A stretch of DNA of 46,913 bases from Vreelandella arcis (lineage in GTDB: Bacteria > Pseudomonadota > Gammaproteobacteria > Pseudomonadales > Halomonadaceae): positions 1 to 46,913 of the forward strand of contig NZ_FNII01000023.1 of NCBI RefSeq assembly GCF_900103865.1. The letters run 5' to 3'. A program made the position numbers and the translations under genes. The notes under the pieces were generated by a model. The model did no database searches. It had not been told where the DNA came from and saw only the letters and a list, made by a program, of their open reading frames with translations. Below are positions 24,605 through 33,558 of the stretch, one piece after another (within the stretch, counting starts at the first letter, position 1; each line of letters opens with the position of its first letter).

Positions 24605-25109
24605 AGAAGGCCGCATAAAAGCGGCGTTCGAATCTGGTGTTTTTGTTTTAAAGCTGTGTGGCGACGTACGCTTAACACTGTGTGCTACGCTTGACACCCA
24701 GGCCCAGCGATTGGCCGAAACACCCGGCTTACAGGCGGTGATGATCGACTTGCGTGAGGCAACCAATGTCGACTCAACGGCGCTTGGTTTTCTTGCCAAG
24801 GTGGCTATGGCGGTAAAAGGGCGCTTAGAGCAAGCGCCGACCATTATTGTGGATAATCAAGACGTGCGGCAAATGCTCGATGTTATGGGCTTTGCGCGCT
24901 TTTTTACTCTAATGGAGGCGCCGCTTCAGCCCACCACAGGCTTGAGCAGCGCGCTTGAAGAGGTGCCCGAAGTCCCTGCTAATGAAGATGCCATGCGCGA
25001 GCGGATTTTAGAAGCGCATCGTATTTTAATGCACATGAACGACCACAATCGGGAACAGTTTCAACCGCTGGTGGACATGCTCGAATCTCAAGAGACTGCG
25101 CAACACTAG
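24594..25109 (+). CDS. STAS-domain anti-sigma factor antagonist (RssC-like)
   Basis: A 171-residue protein starting at ATG 24594 within the end of the preceding gene. The STAS domain spans about 1-110. The phosphorylatable serine is Ser61 in NVDSTALGFL, on the loop where anti-anti-sigma factors are modified, and is the expected substrate of the PP2C domain encoded upstream. A C-terminal helical extension (MRERILEAHRILMHMNDHNRE) has no family assignment and may add a binding surface. Target kinase and sigma factor are not encoded here. The tight overlap indicates equal synthesis of the two partners. Confidence 0.82.
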   Translation: MLIEEGRIKAAFESGVFVLKLCGDVRLTLCATLDTQAQRLAETPGLQAVMIDLREATNVDSTALGFLAKVAMAVKGRLEQAPTIIVDNQDVRQMLDVMGFARFFTLMEAPLQPTTGLSSALEEVPEVPANEDAMRERILEAHRILMHMNDHNREQFQPLVDMLESQETAQH

Positions 25110-25311
25110 CAGCGTCCCTCGTAGGATTTCGCACTTCGTTATCCCGCCTTATTTGATCGGCGTTATCACTTTTCGGCGCCAATAGGCCCGTTAAGGTGAT
25201 AGCGCTGTTATCTCTCGATGGGCTATGGCCGACAACGCAGCGTAAAAGGCATATACTTAGCGGCCTATCTTTATGCTGTCGTGGGTGTCTGCGGCCACCC
25301 TAAGGAGAGAC

Positions 25312-26505
25312 ATGCAACTTAATCCTCGTCGCGTTGCCATTCTGGTGGCCGCGAATACGGCGTTGGCCCCTTTCGCCATTGATGCCTACTTACCGGCCAT
25401 GGCGGCAATTGCCGATACGGTCAATGCGAGTATTCACCGTACTGAGCTTTCGATCAGCGTCTTCCTGTTTGGCTTTGCGCTAGGGCAGCTGTGTTTTGGA
25501 CCCTTGTCCGACAGGCTAGGGCGTAAGCCGGTGCTCATGAGCGGGCTGTTGGTTTTTCTCTGTGCCAGCTTGATGATTACCACAGCGGATAGCCTCACCT
25601 CGCTGCTTGCCTGGCGGTTTGTCCAAGCGTTAGGCGGCGGAGCATGCGTGGTCAATTCGGCGGCGATCGTGCGTGATTGTTTCAGCGGTCGTGAAGCGGC
25701 AAAAGTCATGTCGACCATGGCCATGATTATGATGCTTGCCCCCTTGGTGGCTCCGACGGTGGGCAGCCTGCTGCTACATATTGCCGGCTGGTGGTTAATT
25801 TTTGTGTTTCTCGCCGTTTACGCTGGATTTCTACTCTGGTTGTTAGGGTCACGGTTGCCCGAAACCCGCGATATGTCGTTACCGGCCGCATCGCCGCGCC
25901 AAGTAATCCGTAACTATGCCAGTGTACTGCGTCATCGAGAGGGTATGGGTTACATCTGCGCGGTGGCGGCGTCTTTTGGCGGGCTGTTCGCGTTTGTGAC
26001 CGCCTCGCCGTTTCTTTACTTGGACTATTTTGCGCTGAGCCCTGGGGTGTATCCGTTTGTCTTTGGCGTCAATGTGGTAATGATCGCTTCCTCGAACCGC
26101 GTCAATATTTATTTATTACGTAAACGCACGCCCCAGCAGAACTTGCGCTTGGGTCTAGCCATCCAGTTAGTTGCCGCCTTGGGGTTGGTGGCGGCAACAG
26201 CGCTGAATATTGCCTCATTGGCGGTGGTGGTGCCGCTGATTATGTTATTCACCGGTATGATCGGCTTAATTACGCCTAATGCGATTTCATCTCTGCTCGA
26301 TCATTTCGGCCATATCAGTGCGACCGCTACCGCTCTATTAGGCGGTATTCAATTTAGCTGTGGTGCGCTGGCGGGTGCCATGGTGGGGTTTTTTGAGGTG
26401 GAGCATCTATGGCCAATGGTGCTCACCATGTTAGCCGCTGCGCTGCTAGGCAATATTGGCGTGCGGCTGCTAACGCCACCGGCGAAGGACGTTCCGACAG
26501 CATAG
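25312..26505 (+). CDS. MFS exporter, Bcr/CflA drug-resistance family
   Basis: This 397-residue membrane protein has twelve expected helices. The Bcr/CflA signature is clear: IDAYLPAMAAIADT at about 20-33, the loop GPLSDRLGRKPVLMSGL after helix 2, and RFVQALGGGACVVNSAAIVRD near 102-122. Drug:H+ antiport across the inner membrane is the family function; the actual substrates are unknown. TAAGGAGA precedes ATG 25312. The intergenic stretch of about 200 bases on its left holds an imperfect GTTATCAC/GTGATAGC pair but no gene. Confidence 0.88.
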   Translation: MQLNPRRVAILVAANTALAPFAIDAYLPAMAAIADTVNASIHRTELSISVFLFGFALGQLCFGPLSDRLGRKPVLMSGLLVFLCASLMITTADSLTSLLAWRFVQALGGGACVVNSAAIVRDCFSGREAAKVMSTMAMIMMLAPLVAPTVGSLLLHIAGWWLIFVFLAVYAGFLLWLLGSRLPETRDMSLPAASPRQVIRNYASVLRHREGMGYICAVAASFGGLFAFVTASPFLYLDYFALSPGVYPFVFGVNVVMIASSNRVNIYLLRKRTPQQNLRLGLAIQLVAALGLVAATALNIASLAVVVPLIMLFTGMIGLITPNAISSLLDHFGHISATATALLGGIQFSCGALAGAMVGFFEVEHLWPMVLTMLAAALLGNIGVRLLTPPAKDVPTA

Positions 26506-26636
26506 TACACAGCTTTACCGTGTGGTTGGATCTGCTGATCAGGACCTGGCAGGGTGCGCGGGTATTGGCGCTGGGGCTTTTGTTGTGATGTGCGGGGCTA
26601 AGAAAATTTTTTAAAAAAATTATTCTGTGACGGTGT

Positions 26637-26654
26637 TTGTCACAAAGATGTCAT
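26637..26654 (+). promoter_or_regulatory. Pho box (PhoB binding site) upstream of pstS
   Basis: TTGTCACAAAGATGTCAT has two 7-base direct repeats (TTGTCAC and ATGTCAT) with a 4-base AT-rich spacer. This closely follows the PhoB consensus CTGTCATAWAWCTGTCAY. It lies 63 bases before the pstS start, so pst expression should rise under phosphate limitation. Confidence 0.85.
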
Positions 26655-26716
26655 TGAAGGGATGCAAAGTGTGCCTTGCGAAAGCAAGATCCCTTACATC
26701 TTTAGGAGTAATTCGC

Positions 26717-27727
26717 ATGAACCGTATTCTCAAAACCACCGTGCTCGCGGCGGCAGTAATGAGCGTGGCTGGTGTTGCCCAGGCACGTGATCAAATCCGT
26801 ATTGTTGGGTCCAGCACGGTTTACCCGTTCGCCAGCTATGTGACTGAAGAGTTCGGTGCCACTACCGGCAACCCGACGCCTGTTATCGAATCAACAGGTT
26901 CGGGCGGTGGTTTGCGTCTGTTCTGTAACGGTGTGGGCGAAGGCACGCCCGATATCACCAACGCCTCACGCCGCATGAAAGTCGTTGAGTTCGAGCGTTG
27001 TGCAGAAAACGGCGTTACCGATATTACAGAAGCCAAAATCGGCTCTGACGGTATCGTAATGGGTCAGTCCAATACCAACGACGTCGTTGCGTTGACTCGT
27101 GAAGATATTTTCAAGGCGGTAGCCGCTATGGTGCCGGTGGACGGCGAATTGGTGGAAAACCCCTACACCAACTGGAGCGAGATTGATTCTTCGCTTCCAG
27201 ACCGTGAAATTTCCATCTATGGCCCGCCGACTACCTCCGGTACCCGTGATGCGTTTGAAGAGCTGGTCATGGAAAGCGCGTCTGAAGAAATGGACGCCTA
27301 CGAAGAAGGCTATACCGACATCCGCTCTGACGGTGTTTACATCGACGCTGGTGAAAACGATAACCTGATCGTTCAGCGCCTTTCAGAAGACACCGGTGCC
27401 TTTGGTATCTTCGGTTATTCCTTCCTTGAAGAAAACCTGAATACGCTGAACGCTGCTACCATCGACGGCGTAGCGCCTGAAGCTGAAGCCATTAGCTCGG
27501 GCGACTACCCGGTTGCCCGTTCGCTGTGGTTCTACGTGAAGAACCAGCACGCTGACGACGTACCGCCGTTGTACGATTATGTCGACATGTTTATGAGCGA
27601 TATGATGATTGGTGATGACGGTTATTTGCGTGATATCGGTTTGATCGTGCTGCCGGAAGACGAACGCGAAGAGTGGCGTCAGGCTGTAGCAGACCGCACT
27701 ACAATGTCAGCAGACGTTCTTAAGTAA
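26717..27727 (+). CDS. pstS: Periplasmic phosphate-binding protein PstS
   Basis: This 336-residue protein has a signal peptide MNRILKTTVLAAAVMSVAGVAQA, cleaved after AQA. Binding-loop residues are visible: GSSTVYPFAS at about 29-38, ESTGSGGGLRLFCNG near 54-68 and TSGTRDAF near 175-182, which coordinate phosphate in PstS of this type. Like many marine and halophile PstS proteins, the chain is strongly acidic, fitting a saline periplasm. ATG 26717 sits behind AGGAG; the longer reading has no ribosome site and would include the Pho box. A strong terminator follows, so pstS is probably made in excess of the permease. Confidence 0.92.
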   Translation: MNRILKTTVLAAAVMSVAGVAQARDQIRIVGSSTVYPFASYVTEEFGATTGNPTPVIESTGSGGGLRLFCNGVGEGTPDITNASRRMKVVEFERCAENGVTDITEAKIGSDGIVMGQSNTNDVVALTREDIFKAVAAMVPVDGELVENPYTNWSEIDSSLPDREISIYGPPTTSGTRDAFEELVMESASEEMDAYEEGYTDIRSDGVYIDAGENDNLIVQRLSEDTGAFGIFGYSFLEENLNTLNAATIDGVAPEAEAISSGDYPVARSLWFYVKNQHADDVPPLYDYVDMFMSDMMIGDDGYLRDIGLIVLPEDEREEWRQAVADRTTMSADVLK

Positions 27728-27750
27728 GTAGTTAAGTTGAAAATGAAAAT

Positions 27751-27782
27751 GGCCGGCAGCTTAAGCTGCCGGCCTTTCGTTT
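27751..27782 (+). terminator. Terminator/attenuator between pstS and pstC
   Basis: GGCCGGCAGC and GCTGCCGGCC form a perfect 10-bp stem with a TTAA loop (27751-27774), then TTTCGTTTT. The stem is very stable; partial read-through into pstC would set the usual PstS excess. Confidence 0.85.
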
Positions 27783-27879
27783 TCCGACAGTTTAAATTGG
27801 TAACTGTCACATTGCTGTAATGTTTGTACCCCAGAGTAGTCGCCAATACGATTTCATTAGGTAACGCGAGAGAAATTCG

Positions 27880-29130
27880 ATGCAAACCAACCAGCTTCTT
27901 TTGATTTTTTGCGCTGCGTTATTGTTGCTGGGGCTGCTGGCTTTTTTTGCTGGCCGTTCAAAAGCCACTCGTATTCGTAGTGCGGGAACGGCGATGTTTG
28001 CCCAGCCAGATCAATATGCTTGGTTTACTGTGCTCTCTACCGCCGGGCCGGCCCTGCTGGTGAGTGCGCTGGGCGCTTTTGTGCTGCTGTTAATGGGCGC
28101 CAATATCCCCACCCTTTATTTGCTAGCGGCGAGTCTAGTCGTAGCCGCTATAGGCTTATTGGTGAGTCTTAACCAAGTAAAACCCGATTTTCATGCCCGC
28201 CAAGCCATGGAGCGGGTGATCCGCATGATCCTGGCCAGTGCGGCGTTAATTTCTATTTTCACGACGTTCGGCATTCTGTTTTCGATTATTTCCGAGGCGG
28301 TGCGCTTTTTTAAAATGCACAGCTTTTGGGAATTTATTACCGGCACCACTTGGAGCCCGGGTGCTAGCTTTTTAGCGGCAGCGGGGCGCGGTGATGGTGG
28401 CGGCGCTGAATTTGGCTCGGTACCGCTGTTTGCCGGCACCTTTATGATTACCGCCATCGCCATGCTGGTAGCGGTGCCGGTCGGTTTGCTGTCGGCGATT
28501 TATATGTCTGAGTATGCGCCGAGCAAGGTGCGCACGGTTGCCAAGCCGGTACTTGAAGTGTTGGCGGGTATTCCTACCGTTGTTTACGGCTTTTTTGCGG
28601 CCATTACCGTCGCGCCGCTTATCGTCACTTTGGCTGGCTTTCTAGGGCTCGATGCTTCTTATAACAATGCGCTGGCACCCGGCATTGTGATGGGCATCAT
28701 GATCATTCCGTTTATCTCATCGTTGTCTGACGACGTAATCAATTCGGTACCCGACACCATGCGTCAAGGGTCGTTGGCACTGGGTATGACCAAGGGCGAA
28801 ACCATTCGTGACGTTGTAGTGCCTGCTGCTTTACCCGGGATTATTTCCGCCTCGCTCTTGGGTGTGTCCCGGGCGATGGGTGAAACCATGATCGTGGTCA
28901 TGGCGGCGGGTATGCGCCCCAACTTAACCGCTAATCCGCTGGAAGACATGACCACGGTGACTGTGCGTATCGTGGCGGCGCTCACCGGCGACCAGGAGTT
29001 TGAAAGTGCCGAAACGCTCTCCGCCTTTGCCCTGGGCTTGGTTCTGTTTGCGGTCACGCTTGTACTTAACTTGGTGTCGGTTCTGATGATCCGTCGTTTC
29101 CGCGAAAAATACCGCGTGAATAACCTGTAA
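27880..29130 (+). CDS. pstC: Phosphate ABC transporter permease PstC
   Basis: This 416-residue inner-membrane protein is longer than E. coli PstC (319) because of an N-terminal extension with several extra hydrophobic segments (about 1-110). The permease core begins near 115. It contains a loop GTTWSPGASFLAAAGRG near 149-165 and the ABC coupling (EAA-like) loop SLALGMTKGETIRDVVVPAA near 297-316. Helices span to RRFREKYRVN at the C-terminus. PstC pairs with PstA to form the channel for phosphate. It is spaced 18 bases from pstA. Confidence 0.9.
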   Translation: MQTNQLLLIFCAALLLLGLLAFFAGRSKATRIRSAGTAMFAQPDQYAWFTVLSTAGPALLVSALGAFVLLLMGANIPTLYLLAASLVVAAIGLLVSLNQVKPDFHARQAMERVIRMILASAALISIFTTFGILFSIISEAVRFFKMHSFWEFITGTTWSPGASFLAAAGRGDGGGAEFGSVPLFAGTFMITAIAMLVAVPVGLLSAIYMSEYAPSKVRTVAKPVLEVLAGIPTVVYGFFAAITVAPLIVTLAGFLGLDASYNNALAPGIVMGIMIIPFISSLSDDVINSVPDTMRQGSLALGMTKGETIRDVVVPAALPGIISASLLGVSRAMGETMIVVMAAGMRPNLTANPLEDMTTVTVRIVAALTGDQEFESAETLSAFALGLVLFAVTLVLNLVSVLMIRRFREKYRVNNL

Positions 29131-29148
29131 CGCTGAGGAACTGTTTCG

Positions 29149-30315
29149 ATGAGCCATACTTTTGACGACATCAGTCAGCAGCTTAAACATCGCCACCGAA
29201 AGTCTACCCGGCTCAAATGGATAACCATGGGGTCGTTAGGTCTGGCGGGGTTGTTCTTGGTGCTATTTTTTGCCGACATGCTCAATAAAGGCTTACCCGC
29301 TTTTCAGCAGGCGTATATACAAGTCGAGATCAACTATAACGAAGAGGCAGAAACCGACGGACGACAGGCGTTTGATGAAGAGTTGATACCCATCATCAGT
29401 CGCACCATGGTGCGCGTGATTCCGATGGAGCTGCGTAACAATCCCGATATGATTGGTACCAGCACAAACGAGTGGGTATTGGCGACCAGCGAGGTGGATC
29501 AGTACTTAAAGGGGCACCGCAGTAGCTTGAGCCCCGAAGAGCGGGCCGCTATTGACGAGCGCGTAGAAGCGGGCCAAGTGGATATGCGTTTCAATACCAC
29601 GTTTTTTACCAATGGTGATTCAAAAATCGCCGAATATGCGGGTATTTTATCGGCCGTGATTGGTACCGTGATGACCATGATCGTCACCCTGGCGATTTCC
29701 TTCCCCATTGGTGTGATGACGGCGGTTTATCTGGAGGAGTTTGCGCCGGATAACCGCTTTACTCAAGCGATTGAAATCAATATCAATAACCTAGCGGCCA
29801 TTCCATCAATTCTGTTTGGTTTGTTGGGGTTGGCGATCTTTATTAACTTCTTTGGCGTACCACGCTCATCGCCATTAGCGGGTGGTATGACCCTGGCCTT
29901 AATGACGCTGCCGGTGATCATTATTTCAACTCGGGCAGCACTTCGGAGCGTACCGGATTCGATTCGGCATGCGGCGTTTGGCGTAGGCTGTTCGCGCTGG
30001 CAAGTTGTTCGTGACCACGTTTTGCCTTTGGCGATGCCGGGCATTATGACCGGCTCGATTATTGGGCTTGCTCAGGCAATGGGGGAAACGGCACCGCTAA
30101 TTATTGTGGGCATGGTGGCGTTTATCCCCGATGCAGGTGTTTCATTTACTGAAGCGGCGACGGTGATGCCAGCACAAATATTCACCTGGTCGGGTGAGCC
30201 TGAACAGGCGTTTGTGGAAAAAACCGCCGGCGGTATCTTGGTGCTACTCACCATACTCATCTCACTCAACGCCTTTGCCGTTGTGTTACGTAAGAAATTT
30301 GAGCGTCGCTGGTAG
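29149..30315 (+). CDS. pstA: Phosphate ABC transporter permease PstA
   Basis: This 388-residue protein has a cytosolic N-terminus and a first helix near 26-45. A periplasmic insert of about 100 charged residues (NEEAETDGRQAFDEE through MRFNTTFF) follows and is absent from the shorter E. coli PstA. Then come five helices of the permease core. The coupling loop AAFGVGCSRWQVVRDHVLP lies near 275-293. The long periplasmic insert is shared by a subset of proteobacterial PstA proteins. It sits between pstC and pstB with 18-base gaps, so they are co-transcribed. Confidence 0.9.
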   Translation: MSHTFDDISQQLKHRHRKSTRLKWITMGSLGLAGLFLVLFFADMLNKGLPAFQQAYIQVEINYNEEAETDGRQAFDEELIPIISRTMVRVIPMELRNNPDMIGTSTNEWVLATSEVDQYLKGHRSSLSPEERAAIDERVEAGQVDMRFNTTFFTNGDSKIAEYAGILSAVIGTVMTMIVTLAISFPIGVMTAVYLEEFAPDNRFTQAIEININNLAAIPSILFGLLGLAIFINFFGVPRSSPLAGGMTLALMTLPVIIISTRAALRSVPDSIRHAAFGVGCSRWQVVRDHVLPLAMPGIMTGSIIGLAQAMGETAPLIIVGMVAFIPDAGVSFTEAATVMPAQIFTWSGEPEQAFVEKTAGGILVLLTILISLNAFAVVLRKKFERRW

Positions 30316-30333
30316 GCCAGCGCGATAGAGGAC

Positions 30334-31179
30334 ATGACTATGAATAGCCAAGCACCTGTAATGAGTGAACAAGACACACCGAATGTGGGCCAGCCTTACA
30401 CGATCAATGATCAGGCGTGTCATGACCTGAGCATCCGCGTGCGCGACTTAAACCTTTGGTACGGTAAAAACCAGGCACTGAAGAATCTGAATATCGATCT
30501 ATTTCAGAAGAACGTGACAGCCCTTATTGGGCCTTCCGGCTGCGGTAAATCGACCTTTTTGCGCTGCCTGAATCGTATGAACGACCTGATCCCAACTGTG
30601 CATACGGAAGGGTTAGTGGAGATGGACGGCCATGACGTGAATGCCAAAAAAATGGACGAAGTGGCGCTACGTCGCCGGGTAGGGATGGTGTTTCAAAAGC
30701 CCAACCCGTTCCCTAAGTCGATCTATGAAAACGTCTCCTACGCACCGCGTATGCACGACATAGTCAGTCGTAAAGCCGACCAGGACGAGCTAGTCGAGCA
30801 AGCACTGCGCGATGCAGGCCTGTGGAACGAGGTGAAAGACAAGCTGCAAGAGCCGGGTACATCGCTTTCTGGTGGCCAGCAGCAGCGTTTGTGTATTGCC
30901 CGGGCGATTGCGGTGCAGCCAGACGTGATTTTAATGGATGAGCCAACATCGGCCCTCGACCCGATTTCTACGGCGACTATTGAAGACCTGATGGATCGCC
31001 TCAAAGAAAAATTTACCATCGTTACTGTGACCCACAATATGCAACAAGCGGCGCGGGTGGCAGATTACACGGCGTTCTTCCACCTGGGAGAAATTATTGA
31101 GTACAACGACACCAAAGTGATGTTCTCAACACCGGCTAAGAAGAAAACTGAAGACTATATTTCAGGTCGTTATGGCTAA
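30334..31179 (+). CDS. pstB: Phosphate ABC transporter ATPase PstB
   Basis: This 281-residue ATPase has Walker A GPSGCGKS at 66-73, the family stretch [18 protein letters not shown] near 110-127, signature [15 protein letters not shown] near 184-198, Walker [14 protein letters not shown] near 204-216 and the H-loop histidine in VTHNMQQA. It powers PstCA. The 30-residue N-terminal leader before DLSIRVRDL is longer than in E. coli. No phoU follows; the next gene after the terminator belongs to arsenic metabolism. Confidence 0.94.
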   Translation: MTMNSQAPVMSEQDTPNVGQPYTINDQACHDLSIRVRDLNLWYGKNQALKNLNIDLFQKNVTALIGPSGCGKSTFLRCLNRMNDLIPTVHTEGLVEMDGHDVNAKKMDEVALRRRVGMVFQKPNPFPKSIYENVSYAPRMHDIVSRKADQDELVEQALRDAGLWNEVKDKLQEPGTSLSGGQQQRLCIARAIAVQPDVILMDEPTSALDPISTATIEDLMDRLKEKFTIVTVTHNMQQAARVADYTAFFHLGEIIEYNDTKVMFSTPAKKKTEDYISGRYG

Positions 31180-31196
31180 TTAACGCCGACCAAGTT

Positions 31197-31241
31197 GGCC
31201 CACCGCAGAAGCGGTGGGCCTTCGCATTGTTGCTTTTTTTT
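31197..31241 (+). terminator. Intrinsic terminator after pstB
   Basis: GGCCCACCGC (31197-31206) pairs with GCGGTGGGCC (31211-31220) around an AGAA loop. An eight-T run starts at 31234, slightly distant from the stem. It ends the pst operon. Confidence 0.8.
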
Positions 31242-31244
31242 AAA

Positions 31245-31270
31245 CGTATATATGTGTTTTGGCGTATATG
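31245..31270. promoter_or_regulatory. Candidate arsenic-responsive operator upstream of gap-arsJ
   Basis: ATATATG (31248-31254) and CGTATAT (31263-31269) form an imperfect dyad with an eight-base T-rich spacer, preceded by CG. The same two half-sites recur at 37598-37617 before arsC. AT-rich dyads of this type fit ArsR-family operators. The regulator is not in the window. Assignment is by recurrence at two ars promoters only. Confidence 0.45.
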
Positions 31271-31328
31271 AGCGTTAAGTTTTTAGTTAACAGATAGCTT
31301 TCCTTAAACCGATAGACAGGAGACCCCC

Positions 31329-32342
31329 ATGGCACTACGTATCGGTATTAATGGTTTTGGGCGCATCGGTCGGCTGACGCTGCGCAGTTTGTGGGCGCAA
31401 GTGGAAGCCGGTGACGTTAAAATTGCGCGCATTAATGACCCGGGCGGTGATGCGGCTACCTTTGCCCACCTGTTGGAATTTGATTCGGTGCATGGGCATT
31501 GGTCACCCGGGCAGGGTCTCTCTGGCGGCGACGATGCACTCGTGATTAATACCCATGACGTAGCGTTCAGCGCCAATAAACAAATCGCGGAAAGTGACTG
31601 GTCGAACTGCGATGTGGTCATCGAGTGTTCGGGCGTGATGAAAAACACCGCTCAGCTTCAGGGGTATTTTGATCAAGGCGTTGCGCGAGTGGTGGTCAGT
31701 GCGCCGCTTAAAGAGGGCGCGTTGAACGTAGTGATGGGGGTCAACGATCATCTTTATGACCCGGCTCAACATAAGATCGTCACCGCCGCCAGTTGCACCA
31801 CCAACTGCTTGGCGCCGGTGGTCAAAGTTATTCAGGAAACCTTTGGGATCCGCCACGGCTCGATGACCACGGTACACGACATTACCAATACGCAAACCAT
31901 TCTGGACGCCCCGCATAAAGACCTGCGCCGGGCTCGCGCCTGCGGTATGAGCCTGATTCCCACCACCACCGGCTCGGCGAAAGCGATCACCGCGATATTT
32001 CCCGAACTGGAAGGCAAGCTAAACGGCCACGCGATTCGTGTGCCGCTGGCCAATGCCTCAATCACCGATATGGTGTTTGAGCTCGAACGCGAAGTCACCG
32101 TCGAGGAAGTCAATCAGGCTTTAAAAGCGGCTGCCGATGGCGAGCTTGCCGGTATTTTGGGCTATGAAGAGCGCCCGCTGGTCTCCATCGACTACCGCAC
32201 CGACCCGCGCAGCTCGGTTATTGATGCACTCTCTACCATGGTGATCAACGGCACCCAACTAAAACTCTACGCTTGGTATGACAACGAGTGGGGCTATGCC
32301 AATCGTACTGCAGAGCTGGCTTTAAAGGTGGGTCGTGAGTGA
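31329..32342 (+). CDS. Glyceraldehyde-3-phosphate dehydrogenase paired with ArsJ
   Basis: This 337-residue GAPDH has NAD-binding [10 protein letters not shown] at 6-15, catalytic Cys156 in ASCTTNC and His183 in TVHDITNTQ. Its partner gene arsJ overlaps by eight bases. In this known pairing the enzyme uses arsenate in place of phosphate to form 1-arseno-3-phosphoglycerate, which ArsJ exports; outside, the product breaks down to arsenate. Chain length and motifs are those of an ordinary GAPDH, so the role rests on context. GACAGGAGACC precedes the ATG. Confidence 0.88.
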   Translation: MALRIGINGFGRIGRLTLRSLWAQVEAGDVKIARINDPGGDAATFAHLLEFDSVHGHWSPGQGLSGGDDALVINTHDVAFSANKQIAESDWSNCDVVIECSGVMKNTAQLQGYFDQGVARVVVSAPLKEGALNVVMGVNDHLYDPAQHKIVTAASCTTNCLAPVVKVIQETFGIRHGSMTTVHDITNTQTILDAPHKDLRRARACGMSLIPTTTGSAKAITAIFPELEGKLNGHAIRVPLANASITDMVFELEREVTVEEVNQALKAAADGELAGILGYEERPLVSIDYRTDPRSSVIDALSTMVINGTQLKLYAWYDNEWGYANRTAELALKVGRE

Positions 32343-33558
32343 TTCAATGCTTGCGCGGGTAAAGGCGCTACCTTTCGAGGTGCGCCAATACATGCTGATA
32401 ACCGGCAACTATTGGGCGTTCACGATTACCGACGGCGCGTTGCGCATGCTGGTGGTGATGCACTTTCACCAGCTGGGTTACTCGCCGCTGGAAATCGCCA
32501 TGCTGTTTCTGTTTTATGAGGCATTTGGCGTGGTGACCAACCTGGTAGGCGGTTGGTTGGGGGCGCGACTGGGGCTTAACCGCACCATGAACGTGGGGCT
32601 TGGGCTGCAAATTATCGCGCTTGCTATGTTGATGGTGCCCGCAGGAATGTTGACGGTCGTTTGGGTCATGGCCGCTCAGGCACTGTCGGGCATTGCCAAA
32701 GACCTCAACAAAATGAGTGCCAAAAGTGCTGTTAAAATACTGGTGCCCAAAGACAGCGCTAACGCCAATAGCTCGCTCTACCACTGGGTAGCGATGCTCA
32801 CCGGGTCTAAAAATGCGCTAAAAGGGCTGGGCTTTTTTGTCGGTGGGCTACTACTGACGTTAATTGGCTTTCAGGCTGCTGTATTCGTCATGGCGGTGAT
32901 GCTTGGCGGCGTGTTGCTACTTTCATTATGGCGCTTAAAGGCGGACTTAGGCCGCCAGAAAGCCAAGCCCAAGTTCTCCGAAATCTTTTCAAAATCACGC
33001 GCTATCAACGTGCTCTCTGCGGCGCGCTTTTGCCTGTTTGCGGCGCGGGATGTGTGGTTTGTGGTGGCACTGCCGGTGTTTTTATATGACCAACATGGCT
33101 GGTCACACTGGACGGTGGGGGGATTGTTAGCGATTTGGGTCATCGGCTACGGCGGGGTACAAACCCAGGCGCCCAAGTTGACCGGGCTAATCAAAGGCGA
33201 TGCGCGGGCGCTCACCGCTGGCTGGGCGGCAACGCTTGCGGTGCTGGCGATTCTGTTGGCGTTACTGCCACTGGCTCAGGTTGAATGGCTAGTTGTCGGC
33301 CTACTCGCTTTTGGGGTGCTGTTTGCGATCAACTCCAGTTGGCACAGTTATTTGATCGTGCACTATGCCCGCGCCGATGGCGTCTCCATGGATGTCGGCT
33401 TTTATTACATGGCCAATGCCATGGGGCGTTTAGTGGGAACGTTACTCTCAGGCTGGCTGTATATGGCCTACGGTTTAAGCGCCTGTCTTTGGGTATCAGC
33501 GGCCTTGGTGGCAGTCAGCGCATTGATGGCATTGGCACTGCCTAAACAAGTCGCATGA
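32335..33558 (+). CDS. arsJ: Organoarsenical efflux MFS transporter ArsJ
   Basis: This 407-residue membrane protein of the ArsJ family opens with [30 protein letters not shown] and carries the conserved loop [19 protein letters not shown] near 119-137, plus [20 protein letters not shown] near 145-164. It exports 1-arseno-3-phosphoglycerate across the inner membrane. GTG 32335 overlaps the gap stop; ATG 32347 is an alternative. Its stop overlaps the following MFS gene (ATGA at 33555), so gap-arsJ-MFS is one tightly coupled operon. Confidence 0.9.
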   Translation: MSDSMLARVKALPFEVRQYMLITGNYWAFTITDGALRMLVVMHFHQLGYSPLEIAMLFLFYEAFGVVTNLVGGWLGARLGLNRTMNVGLGLQIIALAMLMVPAGMLTVVWVMAAQALSGIAKDLNKMSAKSAVKILVPKDSANANSSLYHWVAMLTGSKNALKGLGFFVGGLLLTLIGFQAAVFVMAVMLGGVLLLSLWRLKADLGRQKAKPKFSEIFSKSRAINVLSAARFCLFAARDVWFVVALPVFLYDQHGWSHWTVGGLLAIWVIGYGGVQTQAPKLTGLIKGDARALTAGWAATLAVLAILLALLPLAQVEWLVVGLLAFGVLFAINSSWHSYLIVHYARADGVSMDVGFYYMANAMGRLVGTLLSGWLYMAYGLSACLWVSAALVAVSALMALALPKQVA

